Shown here in pieces: positions 50,437 to 59,299 of a DNA stretch of 64,000 bases. This DNA comes from an uncultured Oscillospiraceae bacterium. GTDB taxonomy: Bacteria; Bacillota; Clostridia; Oscillospirales; Acutalibacteraceae. Positions within the stretch are counted from its first letter, which is position 1. The number at the start of each line of letters is the position of its first letter. The notes under the pieces are model-generated. The model did no database searches. It saw only the letters and a program-made list of their open reading frames with translations, and was not told where the DNA came from. A program made the position numbers and the translations under genes. The stretch is from assembly GCA_958448165.1 (NCBI GenBank), contig CAUDCW010000002.1:1-64000 (forward strand), written 5' to 3'.

Positions 50437-50742
50437 TTACAGCATGGCGAGAATCTGAGCCTTAGGTCTGGCACCGGTAACTTGATTGACAATCTTTCCG
50501 TTCTTCATAACCACCAGAGTGGGTATGCTCATCACACCGAACTGCATAGCCAGTTCCTGTTCCTCATCCACATTAATTTTAACAACCTTGATATCGGAGC
50601 GCTCCTTGGCAATCTCCTCTACCAGAGGAACTACCATGCGGCAAGGACCACACCAGGGAGCCCAGAAATCCATCAGGACGGGCTTGTCCGAGTTCAAAAC
50701 CTCTTGATTGAAATTGTTTTTATTAACACTGATAGCAGACAT
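50437..50742 (-). CDS. trxA: Thioredoxin
   Basis: 101 aa with FWAPWCGPCRMVVP (WCGPC active site), the cis-proline MSIPTLVVMKNGKIV and normal length. AGGAGG precedes the ATG. It supplies electrons to the neighbouring rhodaneses (inference). Confidence 0.95.
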   Translation of the reverse strand: MSAISVNKNNFNQEVLNSDKPVLMDFWAPWCGPCRMVVPLVEEIAKERSDIKVVKINVDEEQELAMQFGVMSIPTLVVMKNGKIVNQVTGARPKAQILAML

Positions 50743-50813
50743 ATTTAAGTCCTCCTGTTTTCTTTTTTATGGCTTTATTATATCCAGTAGTCGTTCCTTG
50801 TTCTGTGATTTTA

Positions 50814-51203
50814 TCACTTATCGCCGGTGACTGTTTCACCGGGCCAACTATTAATTCCGCCGATCTCAATGATATTGGTGTAGCCCAGTTTCACCAGTTT
50901 TTCAGATGCCTGCTTGCTCCGATTACCGCTGCGGCAGTATACCAGAATCAGCTGATCTTTATCCGGCAGTTCAGAGATATCCTCTGTGCCAATGGATTCG
51001 TTGGCAATATTGATAGCACCGGGAATATGCTTTTCACTATATTCCTGAGCAGTACGAACATCGAGGATGATGTATCCGGTTTCCTCCTCCATCATCGTAA
51101 TAGCTTCATCCATAGTAATCTGTCGATAGGTTTTTTCAGCGGATTGCATTGCACAACCAGAGAGAAGCAGTAAAGTCATTAAAATGGGAATGATTCTTTT
51201 CAT
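50814..51203 (-). CDS. Rhodanese-like lipoprotein
   Basis: 129 aa. A signal peptide with lipobox LLLSGC (residues 14-19) sends it to the outer face of the membrane. The rhodanese domain has YIILDVRTAQEYSEKHIPGAINI and LILVYCRSGNRSKQASEKL with the active cysteine. It would handle sulfur on the outside and is first in the intact operon. Confidence 0.9.
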   Translation of the reverse strand: MKRIIPILMTLLLLSGCAMQSAEKTYRQITMDEAITMMEEETGYIILDVRTAQEYSEKHIPGAINIANESIGTEDISELPDKDQLILVYCRSGNRSKQASEKLVKLGYTNIIEIGGINSWPGETVTGDK

Positions 51204-51262
51204 GTGTATACCTCCATATTTTGAAGATAGGGCAGCCGTTTCCAGCTGCTCTGTTTCCTTTT

Positions 51263-51471
51263 TTATGTTCTTGCCATTCCGTCTACACTGAGCACAACGC
51301 CCGTGATATAGGGTACCTTTCTTTCAGCTGCGCAACCGCTTTGTCAGCAGAACCTTGTGAGCTTGCGGTCAGGATTACCGTAGCACCTTCCTTCAAAAAT
51401 TTGTCTGCGGTAGCGTAGCCAATGCCACGGCTGCCTCCGGTGATGATTGCAACTTTATCTTTCAGTCTCAT
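51263..51471 (-). pseudogene. SDR (FabG-like) oxidoreductase with internal deletion
   Basis: Residues 1-54 are the NAD(P)-binding start of a short-chain dehydrogenase (MRLKDKVAIITGGSRGIGYATADKFLKEGATVILTA). Directly after KERYP, in another frame, comes the family's C-terminus (YITGVVLSVDGMART and a stop at 51263). About 180 residues with the catalytic Ser-Tyr-Lys are missing. Confidence 0.8.
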
Positions 51472-51537
51472 AAGAATACCTCCTTGTGTTTTGTATTTGT
51501 AGTATAACCTGTTTCGGAGGCGCTCTCCGTGATAAAA

Positions 51538-52026
51538 TCACATATATCCAGTCAGCTGTGGAAATATTCCGGAAATTGATGTTACAATCTCCTGTGCGCC
51601 AAGCTGGAGTTGCTCCTTTGCTCCATCAGCACCTGTCATAAGTCCGGTAAGACCTAAAAGAATGTCATTAAAGCCGGGCAGGATATCATCCATAATCGAA
51701 TTTTTCAGACCGCTGAAGGTTCTCTGCAGAGTGTCCATATTGTCGGTATAATTAACAGCCGCCGCTAATTCCGACTTGCCGTTCTTCTTTGGAATTTCAA
51801 TGTATGCAGTGTTGAACTGCCTGTATCCATTTGGCTTTAAAATACCGAAAAGGTCAAGAATAATCTGCTCTTGCCAGTCCATAAGCTCGAACCGTTTACC
51901 CGCCCAAGTGCCTTTGGTGTGGCATAGGCTTTCAATAAAGGCAACGGCAAAATCAGCATATTCCTTATCGTAGTAGCTGTCTTTCGCTTTAAATTTTGTA
52001 GGCTTGTAATTTTTAAGTTTTCTCAA
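51538..52026 (-). pseudogene. Large terminase N-terminus fused to tape measure fragment (prophage scrap)
   Basis: Residues 1-91 are almost identical to the start of the terminase at 19225 (about 90 per cent at the DNA level by eye), with a TTG start behind GAGGTG. After ELAAAV the sequence switches to NYTDNMDTLQRTFSGLKNSIMDDILPGFNDILLGLTGLM, a tape measure segment. The joint lies at about 51757 in GCGGCTGTT. A deletion in a second prophage of the same family produced it. Confidence 0.85.
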
Positions 52027-52053
52027 AATCTCACCTCTGATAGGGCATAAAAA

Positions 52054-52077
52054 TAGCCTGCCTATATTGGCAAGCTA
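52054..52077 (-). terminator. Hairpin upstream of the terminase remnant
   Basis: On the minus strand TAGCTTGCC-AATATA-GGCAGGCTA followed by TTTTTATGCCC, the same design as at 19171. Confidence 0.6.
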
Positions 52078-52098
52078 ATAAAGTGTACTTTATAATCC

Positions 52099-52371
52099 TT
52101 ACATAAGATATTGTCGTAGTTCGGGTATTCTTTCAATTCGAGATTTTAGAAAAAATCCAAATATTGTAATCTTTCCAATCTCATTAGGACCATCTAATAT
52201 TCCTATGTATTTTTGATATATAGGTTCGAATTCTTCTGCCAATAGCAATAAGGTTTGCTTATTAGCTGTATGAACTAAAGTGGGGTTAGCAATATATTTA
52301 TTTAGCAGATTTGATATTTCTATTCCAGTTTCAGATTTTATAAATTGTTTAATTGCATCTTTTGACTTCAT
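52099..52371 (-). CDS. Unknown phage-region protein, 90 aa
   Basis: Starts at ATG 52371 (AAGGAAC upstream): MKSKDAIKQFIKSETGIEISNLLNKYIANPTLV. Helical, with a leucine-rich centre (KQTLLLLAEEFEPIYQKYIGIL). Probably cargo between phage genes. No family recognised. Confidence 0.5.
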   Translation of the reverse strand: MKSKDAIKQFIKSETGIEISNLLNKYIANPTLVHTANKQTLLLLAEEFEPIYQKYIGILDGPNEIGKITIFGFFLKSRIERIPELRQYLM

Positions 52372-52410
52372 ATTCAAGTTCCTTATTGTGACATAATTTA
52401 AGTGTTTTTA

Positions 52411-52605
52411 TTATTCAATGTCAATGTTTTTACAAAGCTCATCAATTATTCTTGATATGTTATTAGGTGATGTTTTAATTGTTGGTAAATCCTTTTTGTT
52501 TATATCTCGTCCAATCAAAACATCATTCTTGTTATCTATGAAATCTATAATCATCATTGTCCCGTTTTTTAGTTCTGCATATTTTCCAACTAAATTATCA
52601 TTCAT
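52411..52605 (-). CDS. Unknown phage-region protein, 64 aa
   Basis: MNDNLVGKYAELKNGTMMIIDFIDNKNDVLIGRDINKKDL looks like a small beta-barrel. It is AT-rich, like the gene at 52099, and the two may form a cargo pair. Not recognised. Confidence 0.5.
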   Translation of the reverse strand: MNDNLVGKYAELKNGTMMIIDFIDNKNDVLIGRDINKKDLPTIKTSPNNISRIIDELCKNIDIE

Positions 52606-52673
52606 AATAATCCCAATCCTTAAGGCGTAAAGTTAAAAACAATAATAATATTATATCAAAAACAAAAGGAAAG

Positions 52674-52874
52674 TCAATTAGTATGAACAGTGTTGTGAAT
52701 TGTATTAAGAATTTTCTCCTGTTCCTTTTCATCAACACCTATGCTTTCAAGGGCCTCTCGTGTTCCGCAGTCAGAGCACACAATCGTTACATTATCAACC
52801 CTCGAAACCGCACCTCGCTCGCTGAAAAGCTTTCCGCATTTCGGGCATTTTCTTAACTGAATTTCATTTTTCAT
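52674..52874 (-). CDS. Small zinc-ribbon phage protein, 66 aa
   Basis: Start MKNEIQLRKCPKCGKLFSE at 52874 (GGAGATGTG upstream). C-P-K-C and C-S-D-C pairs form a zinc ribbon; the tail is helical (DEKEQEKILNTIHNTVHTN). Common in Clostridia prophages ahead of the terminase. Overlaps the end of the gene at 52864. Confidence 0.7.
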   Translation of the reverse strand: MKNEIQLRKCPKCGKLFSERGAVSRVDNVTIVCSDCGTREALESIGVDEKEQEKILNTIHNTVHTN

Positions 52875-53235
52875 TTTCACACATCTCCATTGAATTTTTG
52901 TAGGCATTAAGTAGTATTTGCTTGTCAAAGTAAAAGGTATCGTAACCGTCAAGGCAGGTTTTCATATAGTAAATGCTTGGCACACCGATTGGTCTGTCCT
53001 CGTGCATAATGTAGGCAAAGGCATTTATTGTTCTTTGTTTGCCTGTGCGTATTCCTTTGTACTGAAGTTTAATGTCTTTCTTGTAGTAAAACGCAGGATA
53101 ACCCTCGTAGCGGTCGAGTGCCTTTTCTTCAGATGGAGTGACTTCCCAGATTACGACAGGAACACTGCCGTTTTCGTTTTCTTCAATGGTTAGGTAAGAG
53201 CCAGTCTTACTGCCTTTGAAAAGCAGTTCCCAACC
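52864..53235 (-). pseudogene. Gamma-glutamylcyclotransferase-like (AIG2) phage protein, N-terminus lost
   Basis: The minus-strand frame reads KGWELLFKGSKTGSYLTIEENEN, then VPVVIWEVTPSEEKALDRYEGYP, then FYYKKDIKLQYKG, the conserved centre and C-terminus of AIG2-like gamma-glutamylcyclotransferase-fold proteins common in phages. The usual N-terminal YGSN motif and start codon are absent because polymerase sequence (opposite direction) abuts at about 53235. It overlaps the zinc-ribbon gene start by 11 bases. Confidence 0.65.
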
Positions 53236-53236
53236 C

Positions 53237-53863
53237 TTGAGCTTTATCAGAACTGCATTTATACCAAGAGAAAATGCGCTGTTCTATGTTGCAGACTTCT
53301 CAGCTATCGAAGCCCGTGTTATTGCATGGTTTGCAGGTGAATCTTGGAGGCAGCAGGTCTTTGAAAAAGGTGGCGACATCTACTGCGCTTCTGCGTCTCA
53401 GATGTTTAAGGTTCCAGTTGAAAAGCACGGAATCAACGGTTACTTACGTCAAAAAGGTAAGATTGCAGAATTAGCACTTGGCTATGGCGGCAGTGTCGGT
53501 GCGTTATACAGTCGGACCGAAATCACCGACACGGAGGTGCGCAGATATGCAAGCTTCGGAACAGTAAACGAACATATCGCGGTGTCGGACGCCTCGTCTG
53601 TATGTGCAAGGATTATCTGGAGTCAAAACGGTACTCGCACGGTTACAGGGGCATGGAGAATATCATATAAGAGTAATTTTGACAACGGAAACGATTACAC
53701 ATTTTCTTCATCGACAGACACAATGATTAAAATTGACAGCCTTTCCCCCGATGTCGAAAAAAGCGTATCAGGAACAGAGCATATTGATGATTATTTTAAC
53801 GAAAATCAGTGTTCACCCTCTCAACAAAACGCCATTAAAAAGATGTTTATGATAAAGCAATAA
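53237..53863 (+). pseudogene. DNA polymerase (family A) fragment fused to unknown sequence
   Basis: From FIRTAFIP through YVADFSAIEARVIAWFAGESW and KHGINGYLRQKGKIAELALGYGGSVGAL, the first 90 residues match motif A and fingers of the polymerase at 8315-10303. After about 53510 the frame continues with unrelated sequence (YSRTEITDTEVRRYASFG ... KKMFMIKQ) that I do not recognise. The fragment lacks exonuclease and motif C. Confidence 0.75.
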
Positions 53864-53926
53864 ACTAATGCTTTCTTTTCTTGAGCCAATCCGGACATAA
53901 TGCAGAGCTTTTTCAATCAAAAATAC

Positions 53927-53954
53927 TTGACTTTTTATTTTGGAGAATTATAAT
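53927..53954 (+). promoter_or_regulatory. Promoter of the SDR gene
   Basis: TTGACT (53927-53932), 16 bases, TATAAT (53949-53954). Confidence 0.7.
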
Positions 53955-54008
53955 AAAAAAGGAATGAAAAATTCTGATTATTTTATCAATCTATACGGAG
54001 GCTTTTTT

Positions 54009-54812
54009 ATGGACAGATTAAAGGACAAGGTTGCAATAGTTACCGGTTCAACAAGCGGAATCGGCATCGGAATCGCAAGATTATTTGCTGCAGAGGGCGC
54101 AAAGGTAATCATCTGCGGACGCCGTGAATCAAAGGGACAGGCTGTGGTTGACCGCATTACTCAAGAAGGCGGAGAGGCCTCTTACCATTTTATGGACATC
54201 ACCTCAACAGAAAGCATCGAGCAGCTTTTTGCCGACACAGCCGAAAAATACGGCAAAATCGACGTTCTTGTCAACAACGCCGCAAATGTAGCTCTTAAGG
54301 ACGGTCGTGTTGACGAGCTGACAATCGAAATGTGGGACGCTATCTTCCAGAGCGATATGCGCGGCACCTTCTATGCTACAAAGTGCGTACTCCCCTATCT
54401 GCAGAAGAACGAAAACGGCGGCTCTATCATCAACATCGGCTCAATGGCTTCCTGCGGCGGCGACTTAAGCTCAACTGCATATGCCTGTGCTAAGTCCGGT
54501 GTAGATCAGCTCACGTTATCAACCGCTTTGCAGTACGGCAAGCAGAATATCCGCTGCAACTGCGTAAGACCGGGTCTTATTGTTACACCGGAGAACGAGG
54601 CTCATGTGCCGCAGGCTCTAAAGGACATTTTCACAAGCAACATTATGGTCAACCGTTACGGCTGCCCTGAGGATATCGGTCATATGTGCGTATATCTTGC
54701 GTCTGACGAAAGCAGCTATGTAACAGGTCAGATCGTAAATGTAGACGGCGGTATGAATTCACACGTTCCGACAGTTGCTCAGTTCAGACAGCTAAATTCA
54801 CGCACATGGTAA
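54009..54812 (+). CDS. Short-chain dehydrogenase/reductase
   Basis: 267 aa from ATG 54009 (ACGGAGG upstream). Classical SDR: VAIVTGSTSGIGIGIA (NAD(P) site), NNAANV, IINIGSMAS (catalytic Ser), YACAKSG (catalytic Tyr and Lys), then NCVRPGLIVTP. The basic CGRRES after strand two suggests NADP(H). The C-terminus (MNSHVPTVAQFRQLNSRTW) is longer than FabG's. Substrate unknown. It is the first backbone gene after the mobile region and ends at a terminator. Confidence 0.9.
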   Translation: MDRLKDKVAIVTGSTSGIGIGIARLFAAEGAKVIICGRRESKGQAVVDRITQEGGEASYHFMDITSTESIEQLFADTAEKYGKIDVLVNNAANVALKDGRVDELTIEMWDAIFQSDMRGTFYATKCVLPYLQKNENGGSIINIGSMASCGGDLSSTAYACAKSGVDQLTLSTALQYGKQNIRCNCVRPGLIVTPENEAHVPQALKDIFTSNIMVNRYGCPEDIGHMCVYLASDESSYVTGQIVNVDGGMNSHVPTVAQFRQLNSRTW

Positions 54813-54856
54813 ATTAACAATTTCTGAAATATTTTTAATAAAATTATTAAACACTC

Positions 54857-54896
54857 AAAACAGGACAGGCAATAAAAATTACCTGCCCTGTTTTTT
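54857..54896 (+). terminator. Terminator after the SDR gene
   Basis: AAAACAGG-ACAGG... pairs with ...CCTGCCCTGTTTT and is followed by T residues. Confidence 0.8.
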
Positions 54897-54922
54897 GGTT
54901 TACTTTGACTGTGCAAAAGCGA

Positions 54923-54951
54923 TTGACGAAATTCAGCAAATATATTAAAAT
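54923..54951 (+). promoter_or_regulatory. Promoter of the PurF-like gene
   Basis: TTGACG (54923-54928), 17 bases, TAAAAT (54946-54951). Confidence 0.65.
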
Positions 54952-54999
54952 AGTAACAGATTATTTATATACTCGGCAATATTTCAGGAGGTAAAATTT

Positions 55000-56403
55000 A
55001 TGGGTGGATTTTTTGCAGTTGCATCAAAGGAATCCTGTGTTCTCGATTTATTCTACGGCACCGACTATCATTCGCATTTAGGCACAAGAAGAGGCGGTAT
55101 GGCTGTTCACGGTGAAGCAGGCTTTTCGCGTGCAATTCACAATATTCAGAACTCACCTTTCCGCACAAAATTTGAGCGTGACGTTGAGGAGCTTGAGGGA
55201 AACCTCGGTATCGGCTGTATTTCCGACTTTGAGCCTCAGCCGCTTCTTGTTCACTCTCATCTTGGCAGCTTCTCGATTACAACGGTAGGCAAAATCAACA
55301 ACTCGGACGAGCTTGTCAAGGAGTGCTTTGAATCAGGTCATACGCATTTTCTTGAAATGAGCGGCGGCACTATCAACCCGACCGAAATCACGGCGGCGCT
55401 GATTAATCAGAAGTCCGATATTGTTGAGGGACTGCGCTACGCTCAGAAAAAGATAAAAGGCTCAATGACAATTCTGCTGCTCACCCCCAAGGGCATTTAC
55501 GCCGCCCGTGACAAGGTGGGACGGACCCCTGTTATCATCGGCAAAAAAGACGATGGGTTCTGCGCATCGTTTGAAAGCTTTGCATATCTTAATTTGGGAT
55601 ATGAGGATTATAAGGAGTTAGGTCCCGGAGAAATAGTATTTATGACTCCCGACGGCGTTGAAACCGTAAGTCCTGCCGGCAAGGAAATGAAAATCTGCTC
55701 GTTCCTGTGGGTTTACTACGGCTACCCTACCTCCTGCTATGAGGGTGTGAATGTTGAACAGATGCGCTATAATTGCGGCAAACTGCTTGCAAAGCGTGAC
55801 GACGCCTCCCCCGACTGCGTTGCAGGTATTCCCGATTCCGGTATAGCTCACGCAGTGGGTTATTCTAACGAAACAAAAATCCCGTTCACCCGTCCTTTCA
55901 TAAAATACACTCCGACCTGGCCGCGTTCATTTATGCCGACTAACCAGGCTCAGCGCAATAAAATCGCGCATATGAAGCTTATTCCCGTTAAGAGTCTGAT
56001 TGAAAACAAGAGACTTCTTCTTATTGACGATTCTATCGTAAGAGGAACACAGCTTCGTGAAACAACCGAATTTTTATACAACAGCGGTGCGAAAGAGGTT
56101 CACATTCGCCCTGCTTGTCCGCCGATTATGTTCGGCTGTAAATATCTTAACTTCTCACGCTCAACCTCAGAGCTTGACTTAATCACACGCAGAGTTATTG
56201 TTAAGCGTGAAGGTAAAAACGCCGACAAAATGCTTGATGATTACGCCGACCCGACAAGCACAAATTACAAGGAAATGGTTGAGGAAATCCGCAAGGAACT
56301 GAACTTCACCTCTCTTCGCTATCACCGTCTTGACGATATGCTTGACTCAATCGGCATTTCACCGTGCAAGCTCTGCACCTATTGCTGGAACGGCAAGGAA
56401 TAA
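55000..56403 (+). CDS. PurF-like amidophosphoribosyltransferase paralogue without the N-terminal cysteine
   Basis: 467 aa with the two-domain plan of glutamine PRPP amidotransferases. The N-terminal Ntn glutaminase-like half has LGTRRGGMAVHG-type and GNLGIGCISD segments; the C-terminal phosphoribosyltransferase half has the PRPP loop LLLIDDSIVRGTQL. In PurF, the residue after Met is the catalytic Cys (MCGI); here it is MGGFF, so glutamine hydrolysis by that nucleophile is impossible. A C-terminal C-K-L-C-T-Y-C cluster may bind metal. AGGAGG precedes the ATG. It may use free ammonia or have another role. Confidence 0.85.
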   Translation: MGGFFAVASKESCVLDLFYGTDYHSHLGTRRGGMAVHGEAGFSRAIHNIQNSPFRTKFERDVEELEGNLGIGCISDFEPQPLLVHSHLGSFSITTVGKINNSDELVKECFESGHTHFLEMSGGTINPTEITAALINQKSDIVEGLRYAQKKIKGSMTILLLTPKGIYAARDKVGRTPVIIGKKDDGFCASFESFAYLNLGYEDYKELGPGEIVFMTPDGVETVSPAGKEMKICSFLWVYYGYPTSCYEGVNVEQMRYNCGKLLAKRDDASPDCVAGIPDSGIAHAVGYSNETKIPFTRPFIKYTPTWPRSFMPTNQAQRNKIAHMKLIPVKSLIENKRLLLIDDSIVRGTQLRETTEFLYNSGAKEVHIRPACPPIMFGCKYLNFSRSTSELDLITRRVIVKREGKNADKMLDDYADPTSTNYKEMVEEIRKELNFTSLRYHRLDDMLDSIGISPCKLCTYCWNGKE

Positions 56404-56426
56404 GACGAATACCGTATTGTATAGCA

Positions 56427-56451
56427 AAAGCCTCGGCAATGCCGAGGCTTT
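56427..56451. terminator. Bidirectional terminator
   Basis: AAAGCCTCGGC-AAT-GCCGAGGCTTT between the converging PurF-like and ferritin genes. Confidence 0.85.
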
Positions 56452-56482
56452 AAATGTTTTCTTATGTAACCGTGTATTTATA

Positions 56483-56995
56483 TCAGAGAACAAGTGACGG
56501 AGCGCTGTAAACCCTTGCTCCAAGCTCGCTGTTGAGCATATAAAGACCCTTCGGGTCTGAGCCGAAAAGCTCCATTTTTGAGATAAGGTCGTTTGCGTTT
56601 GTTTCCTCCTCGCCCTGCTCCTTTACAAACCAGTCGAGGAACTGCATTGTGCGGAAATCCTTAACTTCATATGCGGCGGCATAAATATCGTTGATAAGCG
56701 AGGTTACATACTCCTCGTGCTCTAAGCCTGCCTTTAAAACAGTCATATCACTGTCCAAAGATTTGTCGGGCTTTGCGATAGCCTCTAAGGTTACTTTCTC
56801 GTTATTATTCTGCAAATACTTATAGAACAGCATTGCATGGTCTCTTTCCTCCTGAGCCTGAATCATATACCAGTTTGCAAAGCCGTCAAGACCCTTTTCA
56901 CTGAAATAATTTGAAAAATCAAGATACAGATAAGCGGAATAAAGCTCCTTGTTAATCTGCTGATTCAAAAGCTCGCTTACTTTTGTGTTTAACAT
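56483..56995 (-). CDS. ftnA: Non-heme ferritin
   Basis: 170 aa iron-storage protein. LNQQINKELYSAYLYLDFSNYFSEKGLDGFANWYMIQAQEERDHAMLFYKYL (seen in parts) holds the ferroxidase residues E17-type, the E-E-R-D-H block, and a second site in FVKEQGEEETNAND. ATG follows AAAGGAGATATG. A TTGCGA-17-TATAAT promoter (57074 to 57046) precedes it. Confidence 0.95.
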   Translation of the reverse strand: MLNTKVSELLNQQINKELYSAYLYLDFSNYFSEKGLDGFANWYMIQAQEERDHAMLFYKYLQNNNEKVTLEAIAKPDKSLDSDMTVLKAGLEHEEYVTSLINDIYAAAYEVKDFRTMQFLDWFVKEQGEEETNANDLISKMELFGSDPKGLYMLNSELGARVYSAPSLVL

Positions 56996-57045
56996 TTTAC
57001 ATATCTCCTTTTATTTAGCAGTCATAAAGGCTGTGATTTTTATTG

Positions 57046-57074
57046 ATTATAGCATATTTTTCCAATTTTCGCAA
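57046..57074 (-). promoter_or_regulatory. Ferritin promoter
   Basis: On the minus strand TTGCGA (57074-57069), 17 bases, TATAAT (57051-57046). Confidence 0.65.
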
Positions 57075-57130
57075 GGTGGAGATGCTCTGCTTCAGCTCGT
57101 TAATTATGCGGTAAAGCCAAAAGTATTTCA

Positions 57131-57159
57131 TTGTGTTATCGGCGTAATTGTGATAGAAT
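57131..57159 (+). promoter_or_regulatory. Promoter of the sodium-dependent transporter
   Basis: TTGTGT (57131-57136), 17 bases, TAGAAT (57154-57159). Confidence 0.5.
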
Positions 57160-57209
57160 AGTTAAGCGTTACATTATGCGATTATTAAAAATGATAGGAG
57201 AATCGAAAT

Positions 57210-58577
57210 ATGGAAAGAGAACGGTTGGGTAGCCGTCTTGGCTTTATTCTGCTCAGTGCAGGGTGCGCAATCGGCATAGGAAATGTGTGGAAGTTCCCGT
57301 ATGTAGTCGGGCAGTACGGCGGCGGTGCGTTTGTGCTGGTCTATTTATTTTTTCTGCTGATTATGGGTATTCCCGTAATGACAATGGAATTTTCTTTAGG
57401 CAGAGCAAGCCGCAAAAGTCCTGCAAGGCTCTATCAGGCGCTTGAGCCTAAGGGAACAAAGTGGCATATTCACGGCTATGCGGCGGTCATAGGCAACTAC
57501 TTACTTATGATGTTCTACACCACCGTAACAGGCTGGATGCTTAACTACTTCGTGTCTACTGCAACCGGTAAATTTGAGGGACTTGACTCTAACGGAGTAA
57601 CCCGGCACTTTGATGAAATGCAGCTCGACAGCGGCTCAATGGTTTTATATATGCTGATAGTTGTTGCAATCGGCTTTATTGTATGCTCGTTCGGACTGAA
57701 AAACGGAATTGAGCGAATAACAAAGTTTATGATGCTTGCTCTGCTTGGAATTATGCTTATCCTCGCAGTTCACAGCATATTCCTTGAAGGCGGCGGCAAG
57801 GGTCTTGCGTTTTACCTTATGCCCGACTTCAAGAGAATGGCTGACGCAGGAATTATTAATGTTATCTCCGCCGCTATGAATCAGGCGTTCTTTACTCTCA
57901 GCCTTGGTATGGGTGCAATGGCTATTTTCGGAAGCTATATTGATAAAAAGAGAAGCCTTCTCGGCGAGTCTGTCAATGTAGCTCTGCTCGACACATTTGT
58001 GGCTTTTGTTTCGGGACTTATCGTGCTGCCTGCCTGCTTTGCCTACAATGTTGAACCCGGTGCAGGTCCCGGATTAATCTTTATTACTCTGCCGAATATC
58101 TTTAATAATATGCCTATGGGCAGACTTTGGGGCAGCCTGTTCTTCATATTTATGTCATTTGCGGCACTATCGACTATATTCGCTGTGTTCGAGGGTATCA
58201 TATCCTGCACTATGGATATGTTCGGCTGGAGCAGAAAAAAATCCTGTGCAGTCAATGCGGTTGCACTCTCCGTTCTTTCACTGCCCTGTGCTCTCGGCTT
58301 CAACCTACTCAGCGGTATTCAGCCGTTCGGTGCAGGCTCAACGATAATGGATTTTGAGGACTTCCTTGTAAGCAATATTATACTCCCGATAGGCTCGCTT
58401 ATATTCATACTCTTCTGTGTGAGCAAGAAAGGCTGGGGCTGGGATAACTTTGTACACGAAGCAAACACAGGCAAGGGCATAAAGATAAAGAGGTTTATGC
58501 GTGGATATATGACATATGTTCTGCCTGTAATAGTCCTGATAGTATTTGCGATGGGAATTTACGATTTCTTCAGCTAA
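57210..58577 (+). CDS. Sodium-dependent neurotransmitter-type transporter (NSS/SNF family)
   Basis: 455 aa, eleven or twelve membrane segments. LGSRLGFILLSAGCAIGIGNVWKFPYV (helix 1 with the sodium-binding unwound GxGNxWxFPY motif) is diagnostic of LeuT-like amino acid:sodium symporters. The later AFFTLSLGMGAMAIFGSYI is the helix 6 region. Likely imports an amino acid. AzlCD genes follow 20 bases downstream, so an amino-acid transport operon is likely. Confidence 0.93.
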   Translation: MERERLGSRLGFILLSAGCAIGIGNVWKFPYVVGQYGGGAFVLVYLFFLLIMGIPVMTMEFSLGRASRKSPARLYQALEPKGTKWHIHGYAAVIGNYLLMMFYTTVTGWMLNYFVSTATGKFEGLDSNGVTRHFDEMQLDSGSMVLYMLIVVAIGFIVCSFGLKNGIERITKFMMLALLGIMLILAVHSIFLEGGGKGLAFYLMPDFKRMADAGIINVISAAMNQAFFTLSLGMGAMAIFGSYIDKKRSLLGESVNVALLDTFVAFVSGLIVLPACFAYNVEPGAGPGLIFITLPNIFNNMPMGRLWGSLFFIFMSFAALSTIFAVFEGIISCTMDMFGWSRKKSCAVNAVALSVLSLPCALGFNLLSGIQPFGAGSTIMDFEDFLVSNIILPIGSLIFILFCVSKKGWGWDNFVHEANTGKGIKIKRFMRGYMTYVLPVIVLIVFAMGIYDFFS

Positions 58578-58597
58578 AAAACAATTGAGGTAATAAA

Positions 58598-59299
58598 ATG
58601 AGAAACTTTAAAAACGGACTGCGTGACGGAATACCGATAGGCTTGGGGTACATATCGGTTTCCTTTACATTCGGGCTTCAGTCTGTCAGCTCGGGGCTTG
58701 ACTGGTGGCAGGCTGTGCTGATATCACTGACAAATCTCACCTCTGCCGGGCAGTTTGCCGGTCTTGACATAATGGTCAGGGGTGGCGGCTTCTGGGTAGA
58801 AATGGCTTGCGCACAGCTTATAATAAACCTAAGATATGCGCTTATGTCGCTGTCGCTTTCACAAAAGGCTGACAGCAGCGTCAAAGGGATTCACCGCTGG
58901 CTGACAGGCTTTGGTATTACAGACGAAATATTCGCCGTGTCGATGGGCAACAAAGGCGAGGTCAGCCGAAATTATCTTTACGGCTTAATCTTTCTGCCGG
59001 TTCTCGGATGGACTTCCGGCACGCTGCTGGGCGCCGCCGCAGGACAGATACTGCCTGTGGTTGTAAGGGATTCAATGTGCATTGCAATTTACGGTATGTT
59101 CCTTGCAATAATAATTCCTCCTGCGAAGAAAAATCATGCAATACTTAAGGTAATACTTATTTCCGTTGCGCTTAGCTGTGCGTTTAAATGGCTGCCTGTT
59201 CTTAACACCGTATCAAGCGGCTTCGTAATCATAATCTGCACTGTAATTGCGGCGGCGATAGGCGCAATATTCTTCCCTGTAAAGGAGGAGGCCGAATGA
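58598..59299 (+). CDS. azlC: Branched-chain amino acid permease AzlC
   Basis: 233 aa membrane protein: LGYISVSFTFGLQSVSSGLDWWQAVLISLTNLTSAGQFAGL is the AzlC signature region. Works with AzlD as an exporter of branched-chain amino acids or analogues. It overlaps azlD (GTGATAG... style four-base overlap at 59296). Confidence 0.92.
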   Translation: MRNFKNGLRDGIPIGLGYISVSFTFGLQSVSSGLDWWQAVLISLTNLTSAGQFAGLDIMVRGGGFWVEMACAQLIINLRYALMSLSLSQKADSSVKGIHRWLTGFGITDEIFAVSMGNKGEVSRNYLYGLIFLPVLGWTSGTLLGAAAGQILPVVVRDSMCIAIYGMFLAIIIPPAKKNHAILKVILISVALSCAFKWLPVLNTVSSGFVIIICTVIAAAIGAIFFPVKEEAE

